A stretch of DNA of 64,000 bases, taken from positions 1 to 64,000 of the forward strand of contig CAIQWB010000122.1 in the NCBI GenBank assembly GCA_903875465.1. Reading direction: 5' to 3'. This DNA comes from an uncultured Verrucomicrobia subdivision 3 bacterium (GTDB taxonomy: Bacteria; Verrucomicrobiota; Verrucomicrobiia; Limisphaerales; UBA11358). Each line of letters starts with the position of its first letter. Positions within the stretch are counted from its first letter, which is position 1. The notes beneath the pieces were generated by a model. That model ran no database searches. It was not told the DNA's origin and worked only from the letters and a program-made list of their open reading frames with translations. The translations under genes and the position numbers were made by a program. Positions 19,369 through 29,650 of this stretch are shown here, piece by piece.

Positions 19369-20382
19369 CTAATCTACCCGGGGTGGAGCCGTGCTCTTGC
19401 GCTGTATCAATTCCGCCGTCAGCCGTTTGGGCTGGATTTTTTCGTCCCGCAACAGACACATCATTGCGTTCACCGCCGCCACTCCCAGCCGGAATTTTGG
19501 CTGGCGCACGGTGGTGAGGGGCACGCGGAAATATTCGGCCGCCAGCACATTGCCAAAACCCACTAGGGAAATATCCTCGGGGATGCGCAAGCCCTGGGAA
19601 ATCAGGGTCTCGGCACAGCCAATGGCCACCAGGTCACTGACGGCCTGAATGGCCGTGGCCCGGCAGGCTTCGTTCAAATATTGTAGTGTGGCCTTCGTTC
19701 CTTCCTCGATGGTATTGCCGGCTTGGAAAACGAGCTTGTCATCCACCTCAATGCCCGCCTCCCGGAGAGCCCGGCGATACCCCTCAAACCGTTCATGCGC
19801 CCACGGCGCAGCCGGCGGCCCGGTCAGGTAGGCGATGCGCTTGTGGCCAAGTTTAAGGAGATGCTGGGTCATGTTATAACTCGCAATCAACTCCTCGATC
19901 TCAATGCTGTGAAAGGATCGACAAAATGGCGCCGGCGGTCCCAACAGAATGGTGGGGGTGGCCCGGGATTTGATTTCCTGATAGATGCGTGCCTCCGCTT
20001 CATATCGGTAAACGGGCGAGATGAACAATCCATCCACCCGCCGGGAGAGCAAATGACGCAGGCAAACTTCCTCCCGCTCCGACTGGTTGTGGGTGTGCGC
20101 CAGCAATATATCATAGCCCAGTTCATGCGCCCGCTCCTCAATGGCAAACACGATGCGCGCGTAAATCGGATTCGTGGTCGCCGGGATGACCAGCCCGAAA
20201 AGCTTGGTCGTTTTGGTGCGCAGTCCCTGCGCGCTCGAATCCGGCACATAACCCATCTGCTGGGCCAGTAATTTAACCCGCTGCTTGGTGGCGTTCGAGA
20301 CATCCGGTTCGTCGCGCAGCGCTTTCGACACGGTCATCACCGATACCCCCGCCAGTTGTGCCAGATCTTTTAGTCTAACCAT
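19369..20382 (-). CDS. LacI-family transcriptional regulator
   Basis: MVRLKDLAQLAGVSVMTVSKALRDEPDVSNATKQRVKLLAQQMGYVPD. Confidence 0.95.
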   Translation of the reverse strand: MVRLKDLAQLAGVSVMTVSKALRDEPDVSNATKQRVKLLAQQMGYVPDSSAQGLRTKTTKLFGLVIPATTNPIYARIVFAIEERAHELGYDILLAHTHNQSEREEVCLRHLLSRRVDGLFISPVYRYEAEARIYQEIKSRATPTILLGPPAPFCRSFHSIEIEELIASYNMTQHLLKLGHKRIAYLTGPPAAPWAHERFEGYRRALREAGIEVDDKLVFQAGNTIEEGTKATLQYLNEACRATAIQAVSDLVAIGCAETLISQGLRIPEDISLVGFGNVLAAEYFRVPLTTVRQPKFRLGVAAVNAMMCLLRDEKIQPKRLTAELIQRKSTAPPRVD

Positions 20383-20386
20383 GATG

Positions 20387-21271
20387 TTACAAGTAGGTTC
20401 CCCGCCAGTGAAGCTTGCGGCGCAAGGCTTCCAAGAATGAGCTGTCCGGGAGTTGTACCAGTCGGATCGCCCGCCGGCTGCGCCGGATTACGACCTCGTC
20501 CCCGGCATCCAGCTCATCCACCACCTGGCCATCGGCACTCAGAATCGTGGCCGGCAGCGGTGTCACTGCCTTGACAGTGATGCGCGAAGACAGGGGCAGA
20601 ATAATCGAACGGTTGGAGAGCGAATGCGGACAGATGGGCGTGAGCGTGAATACTTCCGCCGTGGGCAATACAATCGCCCCGCCGGCCGCCAGGGAATAAG
20701 CAGTGGACCCGGTCGGTGTACTGATGATCAAACCGTCACAACGGTAGCGTGTGATCGGCTCGCCATCCACTCCCACATCCAAACTAATGAGTCGGCCGAC
20801 CGCACCACGGCTGACCACAATGTCATTTAATGCCGAACCTTGAATTTTTTTGCCCCGGGAAACGCCGGAGACCTCTATCAAGGCCCGCGATTGTAGCGAG
20901 TATTCACCGGCCCAGACCGACTTGAGCGCCTGGGGCAGATGATCCGACGGGACAGCGGTCAGGAAACCCAGCCCGCCAATGTTCACGCCGAGAATGGGCG
21001 TGGCACAGCCGGCAATATCCCGGGCCGCCCGGAGAATCGTGCCGTCACCGCCAAAAACCAGCAACAAATCAACCGCCCGGGCCAGGGCCCCCGCGTTTTC
21101 AAAAGTGGCACCGCCAGCACCCGCGAGCCGCGCGGTTGCCACGTCACAACAATAATCCAACCCCGCCAGGCGGATCAAACGAACCGCCTCGCGAACGATG
21201 TCCGCGCAGGCTGCTTTCTCGGAATTGCCCAGCAAGCCAATCCGGCGGATATGCTTAATTAATTTTTTCAA
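20387..21271 (-). CDS. nadK: NAD kinase
   Basis: LLVFGGDGTILRAARD...GVNIGGLGFLTAV...DGLIISTPTGSTAYSLAAGG. Confidence 0.93.
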   Translation of the reverse strand: MKKLIKHIRRIGLLGNSEKAACADIVREAVRLIRLAGLDYCCDVATARLAGAGGATFENAGALARAVDLLLVFGGDGTILRAARDIAGCATPILGVNIGGLGFLTAVPSDHLPQALKSVWAGEYSLQSRALIEVSGVSRGKKIQGSALNDIVVSRGAVGRLISLDVGVDGEPITRYRCDGLIISTPTGSTAYSLAAGGAIVLPTAEVFTLTPICPHSLSNRSIILPLSSRITVKAVTPLPATILSADGQVVDELDAGDEVVIRRSRRAIRLVQLPDSSFLEALRRKLHWRGTYL

Positions 21272-21998
21272 TCAACACCAAGAATTCCTTGTTGCCCGCC
21301 GGCCCCAGCAAGGGGGATTCGGTCACGCCCTGCCAGCGGCACGCCGGCAAACCGGCCACAAAACCGGCCAGTTCCGCCAGCACCCGGTCGTGAATGGCGG
21401 CATCCGTGATCACCCCCCGGCCTTTGTCGACTTCCGCTTTGCCGGCTTCAAATTGTGGTTTGATCAGCGCGATGATTTTGCCTTCGCTTTTTAATAAAGC
21501 AATCGCCGGTGGTAAAATTTTTTTCAGGGAAATGAAAGAGCAATCAATCACGGCCAGGTCGGCCGGGGTGTAACCCGCCGGCATGCGAGCCAGTTCAAGG
21601 TTACGGGCATTGGTCTTTTCCATCACTACCACCCGGGGATCCGTGCGCAATTTCCAAGCCAGCTGCCCCTGCCCCACATCCACCGCATGCACCCGCGCCG
21701 TGCCGTGCTGCAGCAGGCAATCCGTGAAACCACCGGTGGAGGCCCCCAAATCAATGGCCAGTAAATCTTTGACCTGAATTCCGAAGTGGCTGAGCGCATG
21801 TTCGAGTTTGTGCCCGCCCCGGCTGACAAATTTTTCGGGGGTGTCAATCGTCAGCACATCTCCGGGACGCACCGAATCGCTGGCCTTGTGGGCCGTCTGG
21901 GCATTGATCCGCACTTGCCCTGCAAGGATCGCCCGCTTCGCGCGCTCGCGACTTTCGCAAAGACCGTTTTCCACCAAGGCTTGATCAAGGCGTGTCAT
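21255..21998 (-). CDS. tlyA: TlyA-family rRNA 2'-O-methyltransferase (hemolysin A family)
   Basis: MTRLDQALVENGLCESRERAKRAILAGQVRINAQ...DLGASTGGFTDCLLQHG. Confidence 0.92.
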   Translation of the reverse strand: MTRLDQALVENGLCESRERAKRAILAGQVRINAQTAHKASDSVRPGDVLTIDTPEKFVSRGGHKLEHALSHFGIQVKDLLAIDLGASTGGFTDCLLQHGTARVHAVDVGQGQLAWKLRTDPRVVVMEKTNARNLELARMPAGYTPADLAVIDCSFISLKKILPPAIALLKSEGKIIALIKPQFEAGKAEVDKGRGVITDAAIHDRVLAELAGFVAGLPACRWQGVTESPLLGPAGNKEFLVLIEKIN

Positions 21999-22145
21999 GC
22001 TCAGCCACCATGGTTGCTGAAATCCTGCGGGAGTTGAAGCTCCAATTTCCACGCGCTGCCTGCCTTGGTAATAGTTTCTCCAATAGCAACAAAACCAAAG
22101 AGTTAGCCCAATGAGACCCGCTGCGCTACCGGCCATTTAGGCTGC

Positions 22146-22973
22146 TTACCGGTTAAAAAATACCACGGCGAATGGCGCAAGCCAGCTGGTTTGGACGGTG
22201 TGGACCGGCTCCACGCAATGGTGCAAAAACTCCATGGGCACAGCACCCGCCAGCAAATAAACATTATCCCCCGCCTGCCACGCCGCAATTGCATTCTGGT
22301 TGATGCTGGCAAACTTGGGTTGGCCGGGTGCCGGCACATCCGTCAGACTGGCCGCCCGGGCCACAAATAAATCCACATGGTGAGGACCGGGCAGCACATA
22401 GCACAACATGGAGACGGCCTGCCCATGCCACTGCAGGATGCGGCACCCCATCAAGTCCGGGGAATGTTGCATAGGGACCGGTAATTCCAGATCGGCCGGG
22501 CCATGGTGCTCGGCCAGCCAGCCCGTTACCTTGGCCAAATCGGCTTGCCGGACATCCACATGACGCAAATCTTCCGGAGCCGCGGCAAGCATGTCCTTGG
22601 CAAAGCTGGCCAGTTTGTTGTCCGAATTGGAATGCGACCAATTGACCGCCAGACTCAAAAACAGAACTACAGCCGCCGCCAGCCCCCAGAAAAGCGGCGT
22701 GGGCCAGTCAAAAAAGGACGACTTGGCATCCGCCCTAGTCAAGGGTACGACCTTTTGCCCGGCCAAGATTTGCGCCCTCAAGGCGGGCGGCACGGTAACA
22801 TTGGTCAAAGACTGCCGCACGTGGGCATCCCAAAGCCGCTCCCGCTCCCACCAAGCCCCCAACTCGGCGTCGCGCCGAGCCAATGCCAGCGCCTCGGCCA
22901 GTTGGGGATCGGCGGCGCCGTCGTCGCCCGGCCGGGCCACGGTCAGAATTAATTTGGCTTCGTTTTGGTTCAT
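22146..22973 (-). CDS. Putative membrane anti-sigma factor
   Basis: Single TM after N-terminal cytoplasmic region; 4-nt overlap with the ECF sigma gene. Confidence 0.65.
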   Translation of the reverse strand: MNQNEAKLILTVARPGDDGAADPQLAEALALARRDAELGAWWERERLWDAHVRQSLTNVTVPPALRAQILAGQKVVPLTRADAKSSFFDWPTPLFWGLAAAVVLFLSLAVNWSHSNSDNKLASFAKDMLAAAPEDLRHVDVRQADLAKVTGWLAEHHGPADLELPVPMQHSPDLMGCRILQWHGQAVSMLCYVLPGPHHVDLFVARAASLTDVPAPGQPKFASINQNAIAAWQAGDNVYLLAGAVPMEFLHHCVEPVHTVQTSWLAPFAVVFFNR

Positions 22974-23470
22974 CCCACGTTCTTTTGCCCCACCGCCATC
23001 CGCAGCAGCGCTTTACCCCGCGAAATCCGGGACATCACCGTACCAATCGGCACATCCAAAATTTCCGCAATGTCGCGATAGGACGTGTCGTCCAGATAAA
23101 ACAACGCGAGCGGCGCGCGATAGGTTTCATCCAGTTCCTGCATGGCGGCCATGACCGTGGCACCATCCATGAGTTTCTCCGGCGAGGCGGACACGGCCAT
23201 CAACTCGCCCTCGTCCACCACCGCCATGTCCACTTTGGGAAACTTATCCTCGTGCCGCCGCTGGCCCAGAAACTCCCGGTGCAACGTCGTAAAGAGCCAC
23301 GATTTCACTTTGGTCGTGTCCCGCATTTGATCCCCTTTCGCTGCCCAGCGATAAAAGGTCTGCTGCACCAAGTCGCACGCATCGGCTTCGGAACGGGCAA
23401 GGCTGAGCGCGAAACGAAACAGCGGTTCGTAATGCACTTTCACCAAATCTTCAAAATCAGGTCCGGCCAT
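22970..23470 (-). CDS. ECF RNA polymerase sigma factor
   Basis: Region 2 and 4 motifs: ARSEADACDLVQQTFYRW; LDDTSYRDIAEILDVPIGTVMSRISRGKALL. Confidence 0.92.
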   Translation of the reverse strand: MAGPDFEDLVKVHYEPLFRFALSLARSEADACDLVQQTFYRWAAKGDQMRDTTKVKSWLFTTLHREFLGQRRHEDKFPKVDMAVVDEGELMAVSASPEKLMDGATVMAAMQELDETYRAPLALFYLDDTSYRDIAEILDVPIGTVMSRISRGKALLRMAVGQKNVG

Positions 23471-23582
23471 AAGTAAGAGCGACGGGCCGGATTTTTATTC
23501 CATCCGGCCGGTCACGTCCATTTTATTCCAATTGCTGAAATTGCATTTTGACCCAAGCCTCGGGAAACTTTAACCTGCCAGC

Positions 23583-24350
23583 GTGCAAAATGAACCAGTT
23601 TCCACGCCGTCCTTGATCGCGCCGGCCCGGGCCGACGGCCGCCAGGCCAGCCAGTTGCGGCCCATCACTTTTCAAAATCATATCGCGCCTTACGCGGCCG
23701 GCTCCACCTTGATTTCCTGGGGCAATACCCGGGTCATCTGCGGGGTGACCATTGAGGAAAACGTGCCGCGCTGGATGAAGGAACAAGGCGTGACCGGCGG
23801 CTGGATCACGGCCGAGTATTCCATGCTCCCCTACTCCACCCTCCAGCGCAAACAACGGGATATTTCGAAGGGTAAACTGGACGGTCGCTCCTCAGAAATT
23901 CAGCGGCTGATTGGCCGGTCCATCCGCGCCGCCATTGATTTGGAAAAAATCGGCACGCGCACCATCTGCGTGGATTGCGACGTGTTGCAGGCGGATGGCG
24001 GCACCCGCACTGCGGCCATTACGGGAGCGCGCGTCGCGCTGGCCCTGGCGGTGAAAAGGCTGATCAGCTCCGGTAAACTGGCCGCTGATCCCATGTTAAG
24101 CGGGGTGGCAGCGGTGAGTGTTGGCATGGTCGCCGGCCGGGCGCTTCTGGACCTGTGCTATACCGAGGATGTGGCCGCTGCCGTGGATTTGAATTTGGTG
24201 ATGAACGCTCGGGGCGAATTTATTGAAATTCAAGGCACCGGCGAGGAGTCCACCTTTACCGAAAACGAACTGGCTGAATTACTGGCCCTGGGCAAGGCTG
24301 GCGTCCGCGAATTGCTGGCCGCCCAAGCCGCTGCCATTCAGCAAGGCTGA
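23583..24350 (+). CDS. rph: Ribonuclease PH
   Basis: DGRQASQLRPITFQ...YSMLPYSTLQRKQRDISKGKLDGRSSEIQRLIGRSIRAAID. Confidence 0.95.
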   Translation: MQNEPVSTPSLIAPARADGRQASQLRPITFQNHIAPYAAGSTLISWGNTRVICGVTIEENVPRWMKEQGVTGGWITAEYSMLPYSTLQRKQRDISKGKLDGRSSEIQRLIGRSIRAAIDLEKIGTRTICVDCDVLQADGGTRTAAITGARVALALAVKRLISSGKLAADPMLSGVAAVSVGMVAGRALLDLCYTEDVAAAVDLNLVMNARGEFIEIQGTGEESTFTENELAELLALGKAGVRELLAAQAAAIQQG

Positions 24351-24363
24351 TCCCCATTTCATT

Positions 24364-25029
24364 GTGACTAAACCATCCAAGCCCAAAGCGGCCCCCGCCC
24401 ATCAACCGCCGCCCGCCACCCGCCTGTTGCTGATCCGCCATGCGGAAGTGGAGGTCAAATACCACCGTGTCTTTGGCGGACGGATTGATATGAACCTCTC
24501 CCCACGGGGACTGACCATGGCCCGGACGCTGGCCCGGTACTTGGAGAAAAAAACGATCGATGCAGTTTATGCCAGCCCCATGAAACGGGTGCAACAAACC
24601 CTTGCCCCCAGCTTGCGCAAAGGCTTGCCGAAACAAACGATGCTGCCCGACTTGCGGGAAATTGATTTTGGTGAATGGACCGGCCTGGGCTGGCAGGCCG
24701 TGAGTGACCGCTTCGGCTTTCATTCGCATCAATGGCTGGAACAGATTGAACACCATGGTGTGCCCAACGGCGAAAACGGGCAGGTCTTCCGCAGCCGCGT
24801 GGAGCCCAGCTTGCGCCAGATCGTCAAGGCCCATCCCGGGCAAAACGTGGCCGTCTTTTGCCATGGCGGGGTCATCCGCATGATCCTGGCCATTTTACTG
24901 GACCTGCCGCTCCCCAAGACCAACTCGTTTGAAATCGAGTATGCCAGCATCACGCAAGTAGCCCTGCATCCGCACATGGCGGAGATTGAACTGATGAATT
25001 TCACCCCGTGGCGGGATTTGGTGGCATGA
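24364..25029 (+). CDS. Histidine phosphatase (phosphoglycerate mutase-like)
   Basis: LLLIRHAEVEVKYHRVFGGRIDMNLSPRG; GTG start chosen. Confidence 0.88.
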   Translation: MTKPSKPKAAPAHQPPPATRLLLIRHAEVEVKYHRVFGGRIDMNLSPRGLTMARTLARYLEKKTIDAVYASPMKRVQQTLAPSLRKGLPKQTMLPDLREIDFGEWTGLGWQAVSDRFGFHSHQWLEQIEHHGVPNGENGQVFRSRVEPSLRQIVKAHPGQNVAVFCHGGVIRMILAILLDLPLPKTNSFEIEYASITQVALHPHMAEIELMNFTPWRDLVA

Positions 25030-25955
25030 AAACCAAACCAGAAAAAATCCTTTGGCGCATCTCCGTGGCCACCACTTTGGAAGCCGAGGATGCGGTGGCG
25101 GATATGCTGGCCGGCTTGATCGGCGAATCCGCCTCCAGCTATTATGATTTGGAACGACAGGCCAGTCTGGTGAGTGTATATTGCCAGCAGGCCAAGTCGC
25201 CCGCCCCCAAATTCCGCGCGGCGATTCGCGCTGGCCTGGCCAACATCCAACATTGCGGCCTGCCCACGGGATCAGGGCAAATAAAAATGGGGCGCGTGCG
25301 CCCCGAGGATTGGGCGGAATCATGGAAACGCCATTTTAAGCCGCTGGAAATTGGCCGATCACTCTTGATCAAGCCCAGTTGGAGCAAACGCCCGGCTAAA
25401 AAAGGTCAAGCCACGGTGATCCTCGACCCAGGCCTGAGTTTTGGCACGGGACAGCACCCCACCACCTCTTTTTGCCTCAGTGAAGTGGCCCGTCCGGGGG
25501 AAACCTCTGCGGAAAAAATCGCAACCCGCTCATTTTTGGACATTGGAACCGGTTCTGGCATCCTCGCCATTGCCGCAGCCAAGCTAAATTTCGCACCAAT
25601 TGACGCTTTTGATTTCGATCCGGAATCAGTCCGGGTGGCCAAAAGTAATGCTAAAATTAACCGAGTTTCGCAAAAAATTTCACTCACCCAGGCTGATGCC
25701 ACCCGGCTCCCGCTGCGTCCCGCCCGACGTTACGACCTGGTCTGCGCCAACCTGATCTCCAACCTTCTCCTCGCCGAACGAAAACGCATCATTGCCCAGT
25801 TAAATAAGGGTGGAACGCTTGTTTTGGCCGGAATTTTGCAAACGGAATTTCATACGGTTCGCGCTGCATTTGCCGATGTGGGATGGGAGCTGGTGCGGAC
25901 GGAAATACAGAAGGAATGGCAATCCGGCGCTTTCCAGAACAAAAATAAAGATTGA
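25026..25955 (+). CDS. prmA: Ribosomal protein L11 methyltransferase
   Basis: DPGLSFGTGQHPTTSFCL...FLDIGTGSGILAIAAAKL; ATGA overlap with upstream gene. Confidence 0.9.
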   Translation: MKTKPEKILWRISVATTLEAEDAVADMLAGLIGESASSYYDLERQASLVSVYCQQAKSPAPKFRAAIRAGLANIQHCGLPTGSGQIKMGRVRPEDWAESWKRHFKPLEIGRSLLIKPSWSKRPAKKGQATVILDPGLSFGTGQHPTTSFCLSEVARPGETSAEKIATRSFLDIGTGSGILAIAAAKLNFAPIDAFDFDPESVRVAKSNAKINRVSQKISLTQADATRLPLRPARRYDLVCANLISNLLLAERKRIIAQLNKGGTLVLAGILQTEFHTVRAAFADVGWELVRTEIQKEWQSGAFQNKNKD

Positions 25956-26073
25956 ACATTTTTTGTTTTGGACGAGTCTGAATTGTAACGATTCGGTTAC
26001 AACAACCGAAAACTGTTGACAGCGGTTGGCATGATTCCCGCTATCAATCCCATGGAAGGACGAAAGGAAACGT

Positions 26074-26238
26074 ATGATGAAAACAATCGAAACAATGAGT
26101 GAAGCAATCCGTAATCCAAAGCATCCGTTCCGTAAGACCGAAAATACCCCAAAAAAGGCGCTCAAGAACCGTCATGAACGCCGCAAAATCAAGGAATACC
26201 TCCATTTAGGAGATTGGTTATCCGAAGAAATGGCCTGA
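26074..26238 (+). CDS. Small basic hypothetical protein (54 aa), below the ORF-track cutoff
   Basis: MMKTIETMSEAIRNPKHPFRKTENTPKKALKNRHERRKIKEYLHLGDWLSEEMA with purine-rich upstream gaaggacgaaagg. Confidence 0.45.
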   Translation: MMKTIETMSEAIRNPKHPFRKTENTPKKALKNRHERRKIKEYLHLGDWLSEEMA

Positions 26239-26449
26239 GTTCCCCATGCCGGAACTCGGATCATTCAGCTTAAGACGTATTTAAAGCAAGGTTTTTATCT
26301 TGGATAAAAACTCAAGGTTTGAGTATGAAAATTCCGAAGCTTGGGGAAGACCGCAACCAAGTAATATACCAACCCTCATGCTTGGTTGGCAGTTTGGTCG
26401 TCAGCCGAAGTATGCGTCAACTTCGCTGGCAGAATCGATAGCAAAAATA

Positions 26450-26478
26450 CCGCCCGCTGGCTATACACCAGCGGGCGG
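26450..26478 (-). terminator. Rho-independent terminator downstream of rpsR
   Basis: ccgcccgctgg ctataca ccagcgggcgg, followed on the minus strand by tatttttgc. Confidence 0.85.
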
Positions 26479-26489
26479 TAATTGAAAGA

Positions 26490-26750
26490 CTACTTCATTA
26501 ACAACATTTGGCGGGCCCGTTTGATGGCCGTGGTCATCCGGCGCTGATAGTGCGCGGGCAACCCGGTGTACTTGCGCGGCAATATACGACCCTGATCCGT
26601 CACAAACTGACGGAGCAAATTGATGTTTTTGAAATCCAGCGCGTCTTCGGTGAAGTCGATTTTCGGCTTCGGACGGGGCGTACGGGCTTCAGTGGTGCGG
26701 CTCTTACCGCCACGGCGGTCAGACTTCTCAGTGTTGGTCTTGCGGGGCAT
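26490..26750 (-). CDS. rpsR: 30S ribosomal protein S18
   Basis: DFKNINLLRQFVTDQGRILPRKYTGLPAHYQRRMTTAIKRARQMLLM. Confidence 0.95.
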   Translation of the reverse strand: MPRKTNTEKSDRRGGKSRTTEARTPRPKPKIDFTEDALDFKNINLLRQFVTDQGRILPRKYTGLPAHYQRRMTTAIKRARQMLLMK

Positions 26751-26752
26751 AA

Positions 26753-26920
26753 TTACTTAATTTCCTTGTGAACCGTATGACGGCGCAAGGCGGGATTATA
26801 TTTCTTAATCTCGAGCTTTTCCGTCTTCAATTTCTTGTTGCGGGTGGTGGTGTAGCGGGAAGGAGACTTGGCCTCCTTGCGAGCTTCCGTGCATTCAATG
26901 GTGATGATTTCGCGCGCCAT
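26753..26920 (-). CDS. rpmG: 50S ribosomal protein L33 (55 aa), missed by the ORF track
   Basis: [55 protein letters not shown]. Confidence 0.92.
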   Translation of the reverse strand: MAREIITIECTEARKEAKSPSRYTTTRNKKLKTEKLEIKKYNPALRRHTVHKEIK

Positions 26921-26923
26921 AAA

Positions 26924-27526
26924 TTATTCTTTTTCTTTAACTTTTTCCTCGGGTTCCTCTTCGTCGCCTTCCACCTCGTTGGCTCCGGCATTATCAATGG
27001 TCCCCAATTGCCCCAAACGCCGCTGGCGCAGGGCTCCGTCTTTTTCCAACTGGGCCTGGGCTTCCACGGTAAACCGTGTCCAGGGAATTGCTTCTAAACG
27101 AGCCTTCGGAATCGGCTTGTTGGTCAATTCGCAAACGCCATAGGTTTTCTTCTCTATGCGCTTGAGAGCTTCTTCAATCTCATAAACCGCATCCTGATCC
27201 GAGGACAGCAGGCTCAAGGCAAAATCCCGGTCGAAATTATCCGTGCCCGAATCCGCCATGTGCAGGCTGTAACCCGGCATCTCCTGCGCGGATTCCTTGG
27301 CCAGACCGCTCATCTGGGCCAGCAATTGCTCTCGCAATTGCAATAAATTATCGTAATAACCCTGCCATTCTGGCTTGACCTTCTTGGCCTCGGCCACCGC
27401 GTTGGTCCGGGCAATCGCCTTTCCCAAAATGGAATCCGCCGTGGCCTGAACCTGAGCCCGGCCGGGTTTGATTTCTTTTTTCTTCGCGGTCACGTTTATA
27501 GATGTCAATTTTACGCCAATATCCAA
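26924..27526 (-). CDS. DksA/TraR-family protein lacking the four-cysteine zinc finger
   Basis: ALKRIEKKTYGVCELTNKPIPKARLEAIPWTRFTVEAQAQLEKDG; only one Cys. Confidence 0.75.
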   Translation of the reverse strand: MDIGVKLTSINVTAKKKEIKPGRAQVQATADSILGKAIARTNAVAEAKKVKPEWQGYYDNLLQLREQLLAQMSGLAKESAQEMPGYSLHMADSGTDNFDRDFALSLLSSDQDAVYEIEEALKRIEKKTYGVCELTNKPIPKARLEAIPWTRFTVEAQAQLEKDGALRQRRLGQLGTIDNAGANEVEGDEEEPEEKVKEKE

Positions 27527-27649
27527 AGATTCAAGTGGGGAAATAAAATTTCCCCCCCGGAGTCAAGGGCGTGCGAATGTATCAAAAAACCCAGGTTAAG
27601 CCAGAAAAATCTTTTGGAATTTTGGTCATGCCCTTTGCCACTGCCCATT

Positions 27650-28474
27650 TTAACCCTTTTCTATGCAGGCGTAGGCATTGTGATTATGGATGCTTTCAAA
27701 ATTTTCCGCCTCCACCTTGTACCAGCTGATCCGGTCATCAGCATTGAGTTTCAGCGCGACATTGCGCACCAAATCCTCCACAAACACCGGGTTTTCATAG
27801 GCCCGTTCCGTGACCGCTTTTTCGTCCTGGCGCTTCAGCAGCGCATACAATTCCGAACTGGCCGAGCTTTCAATCATCCCAATTAATTCTTCAATCCAGA
27901 CGGATTTGGTGAACCGGATGGCCACGCTCACCAAACCACGCTGGTTATGCGCCCCATACTTGGAGATGGCCTTGGAGCAGGGGCACAAAGTGGTTACGTG
28001 GGCTTTAACCGTCAGAATAAAATCAATTTCATTACCACAGGCCGCGGCGTCGAACCGGGCCACGTAGTCCATCAGGCTTTCGCGGCGGGACACCGGTGAA
28101 ACCTTGGTCATGAAAAACGGAAATTCCAATTCCAAATGGGAGGTGGCGGATTTTAATTTTTCCTGAAGGGACATCAAGATTTCCGAGATGTTTTCCACGT
28201 GGATCACCGCCCCATGGGCGTTAAGCACCTCCACAAACCGACTCATATGCGTGCCCTTGAATTCCTTGGGCAAATCCACAAACATCCCAATGGTGGCCAC
28301 AGTGTTTTGCACCGTTCGGGCACGATCTTGCACTTGAATGGGAAAACGCAGCCCGCGGACGCCCACTTTGTCAATCCGCAACTCGCGGTGATCGCGCTCG
28401 CTTTGCTTGTCATCCAATTTCACGCGGACCACTTTTTGGCTCCGCCCACCAACGGGACGGCTAATTTTAAGCAT
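27650..28474 (-). CDS. folE2: GTP cyclohydrolase IB (FolE2)
   Basis: GVRGLRFPIQVQDRARTVQNTVATIGMFVDLP...; CPCSKAISKYGAHNQRG. Confidence 0.92.
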   Translation of the reverse strand: MLKISRPVGGRSQKVVRVKLDDKQSERDHRELRIDKVGVRGLRFPIQVQDRARTVQNTVATIGMFVDLPKEFKGTHMSRFVEVLNAHGAVIHVENISEILMSLQEKLKSATSHLELEFPFFMTKVSPVSRRESLMDYVARFDAAACGNEIDFILTVKAHVTTLCPCSKAISKYGAHNQRGLVSVAIRFTKSVWIEELIGMIESSASSELYALLKRQDEKAVTERAYENPVFVEDLVRNVALKLNADDRISWYKVEAENFESIHNHNAYACIEKG

Positions 28475-28551
28475 GTCACCATATTAGCAGAATCTGCCCC
28501 ATTTGCAAAAAGTTCTTTGACTTGTGGTGGCGGCGGGATTATCTCCGCGAC

Positions 28552-29487
28552 ATGAATTTGCGCGTCCCCATGGCCGCTTTGGCCGTACTGTTCTGGCTGT
28601 TCCTCACCACCCGCCCCGCCCCCGCCGAAACCTTCCGGGTAGCCACTTACAACCTGGAAAACTACCTGGACGAACCCACCTACACCCGGCCAAGGATCAA
28701 ATCCCCGGCGGCTCGCGCAAAAATCCGCGAAAGCATCCAAGCGCTGCATCCCGATGTTCTCGCCTTGGAAGAAATGGGCACCACCAATGCCCTGTTGGAA
28801 TTGCGGAACTCCCTCAGAGCGGCTGGCTTGGATTATCGTTATTGGGAACATGTGAGCGGCTTTGACACCAATATCCACCTGGCCGTGCTGAGCAAGTTTC
28901 CCATCCTCGCCCGCCGCCCGCACACCAATGACACGTTTTTGTTGGATGGCCGGAGTTTTCAGGTCAGCCGGGGATTTGCGGAGGTCGATCTTCAGGTCAG
29001 CACCAATTTCGCTTTCACACTGATTGCCGCGCACTTGAAATCGAAACGCCCCGTGCCCGATGCCGATGAAGCGGAGCAACGCCTCGGGGAGGCCCAAATC
29101 CTGCGCGGCATTATCGATGAGCGCCTCCATGCCAACCCTGACCTCCCCCTGATCGTGCTGGGGGATATGAATGACGTCAAGGACGCACCCTCCACTCGGG
29201 CACTCATGGGCCGGGGCAAGTACCGGTTGGTGGACACGCGACCGGCGGAACGGAATGGCGACACCACCCCGGCCACCAGCGCCCGGATGGAACCCCGGGA
29301 CATCACTTGGACGGAATATTTTGCCAAAGAAGATGCCTACACACGGATTGATTACATTTTGCTAAGCAAAGCCATGGCGGCACATTGGCTGCCGGGCGAT
29401 ACCTATGTCCTCGCCCTGCCTAATTGGGGAGTGGGATCCGACCACCGCCCCTTGGTGGCGGGATTTGATACCGCGGCTAAACCTTGA
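28552..29487 (+). CDS. Endonuclease/exonuclease/phosphatase family protein, secreted
   Basis: FRVATYNLENYLD...LALEEMGT...GDMNDVKD...GSDHRPLVA. Confidence 0.88.
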   Translation: MNLRVPMAALAVLFWLFLTTRPAPAETFRVATYNLENYLDEPTYTRPRIKSPAARAKIRESIQALHPDVLALEEMGTTNALLELRNSLRAAGLDYRYWEHVSGFDTNIHLAVLSKFPILARRPHTNDTFLLDGRSFQVSRGFAEVDLQVSTNFAFTLIAAHLKSKRPVPDADEAEQRLGEAQILRGIIDERLHANPDLPLIVLGDMNDVKDAPSTRALMGRGKYRLVDTRPAERNGDTTPATSARMEPRDITWTEYFAKEDAYTRIDYILLSKAMAAHWLPGDTYVLALPNWGVGSDHRPLVAGFDTAAKP

Positions 29488-29650
29488 AGCGTTGGCACGA
29501 TTTACTTTTGAAGGCCCGACGACCGTGGAACGGGCATTCCGAGCCAGCACCTTCCGTTTTGCAGCATCAGCTTGCCGACCGGGTTAATAGCTGTCAAATT
29601 ATCGCAAACATCTTGCTTGGAAGGCGTCACGGTGAGCATCCTAAAACATC

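Noticed and set aside
26300-26485. 61-aa plus-strand ORF after prmA
   Set aside because: Runs through the rpsR terminator hairpin; probably spurious.
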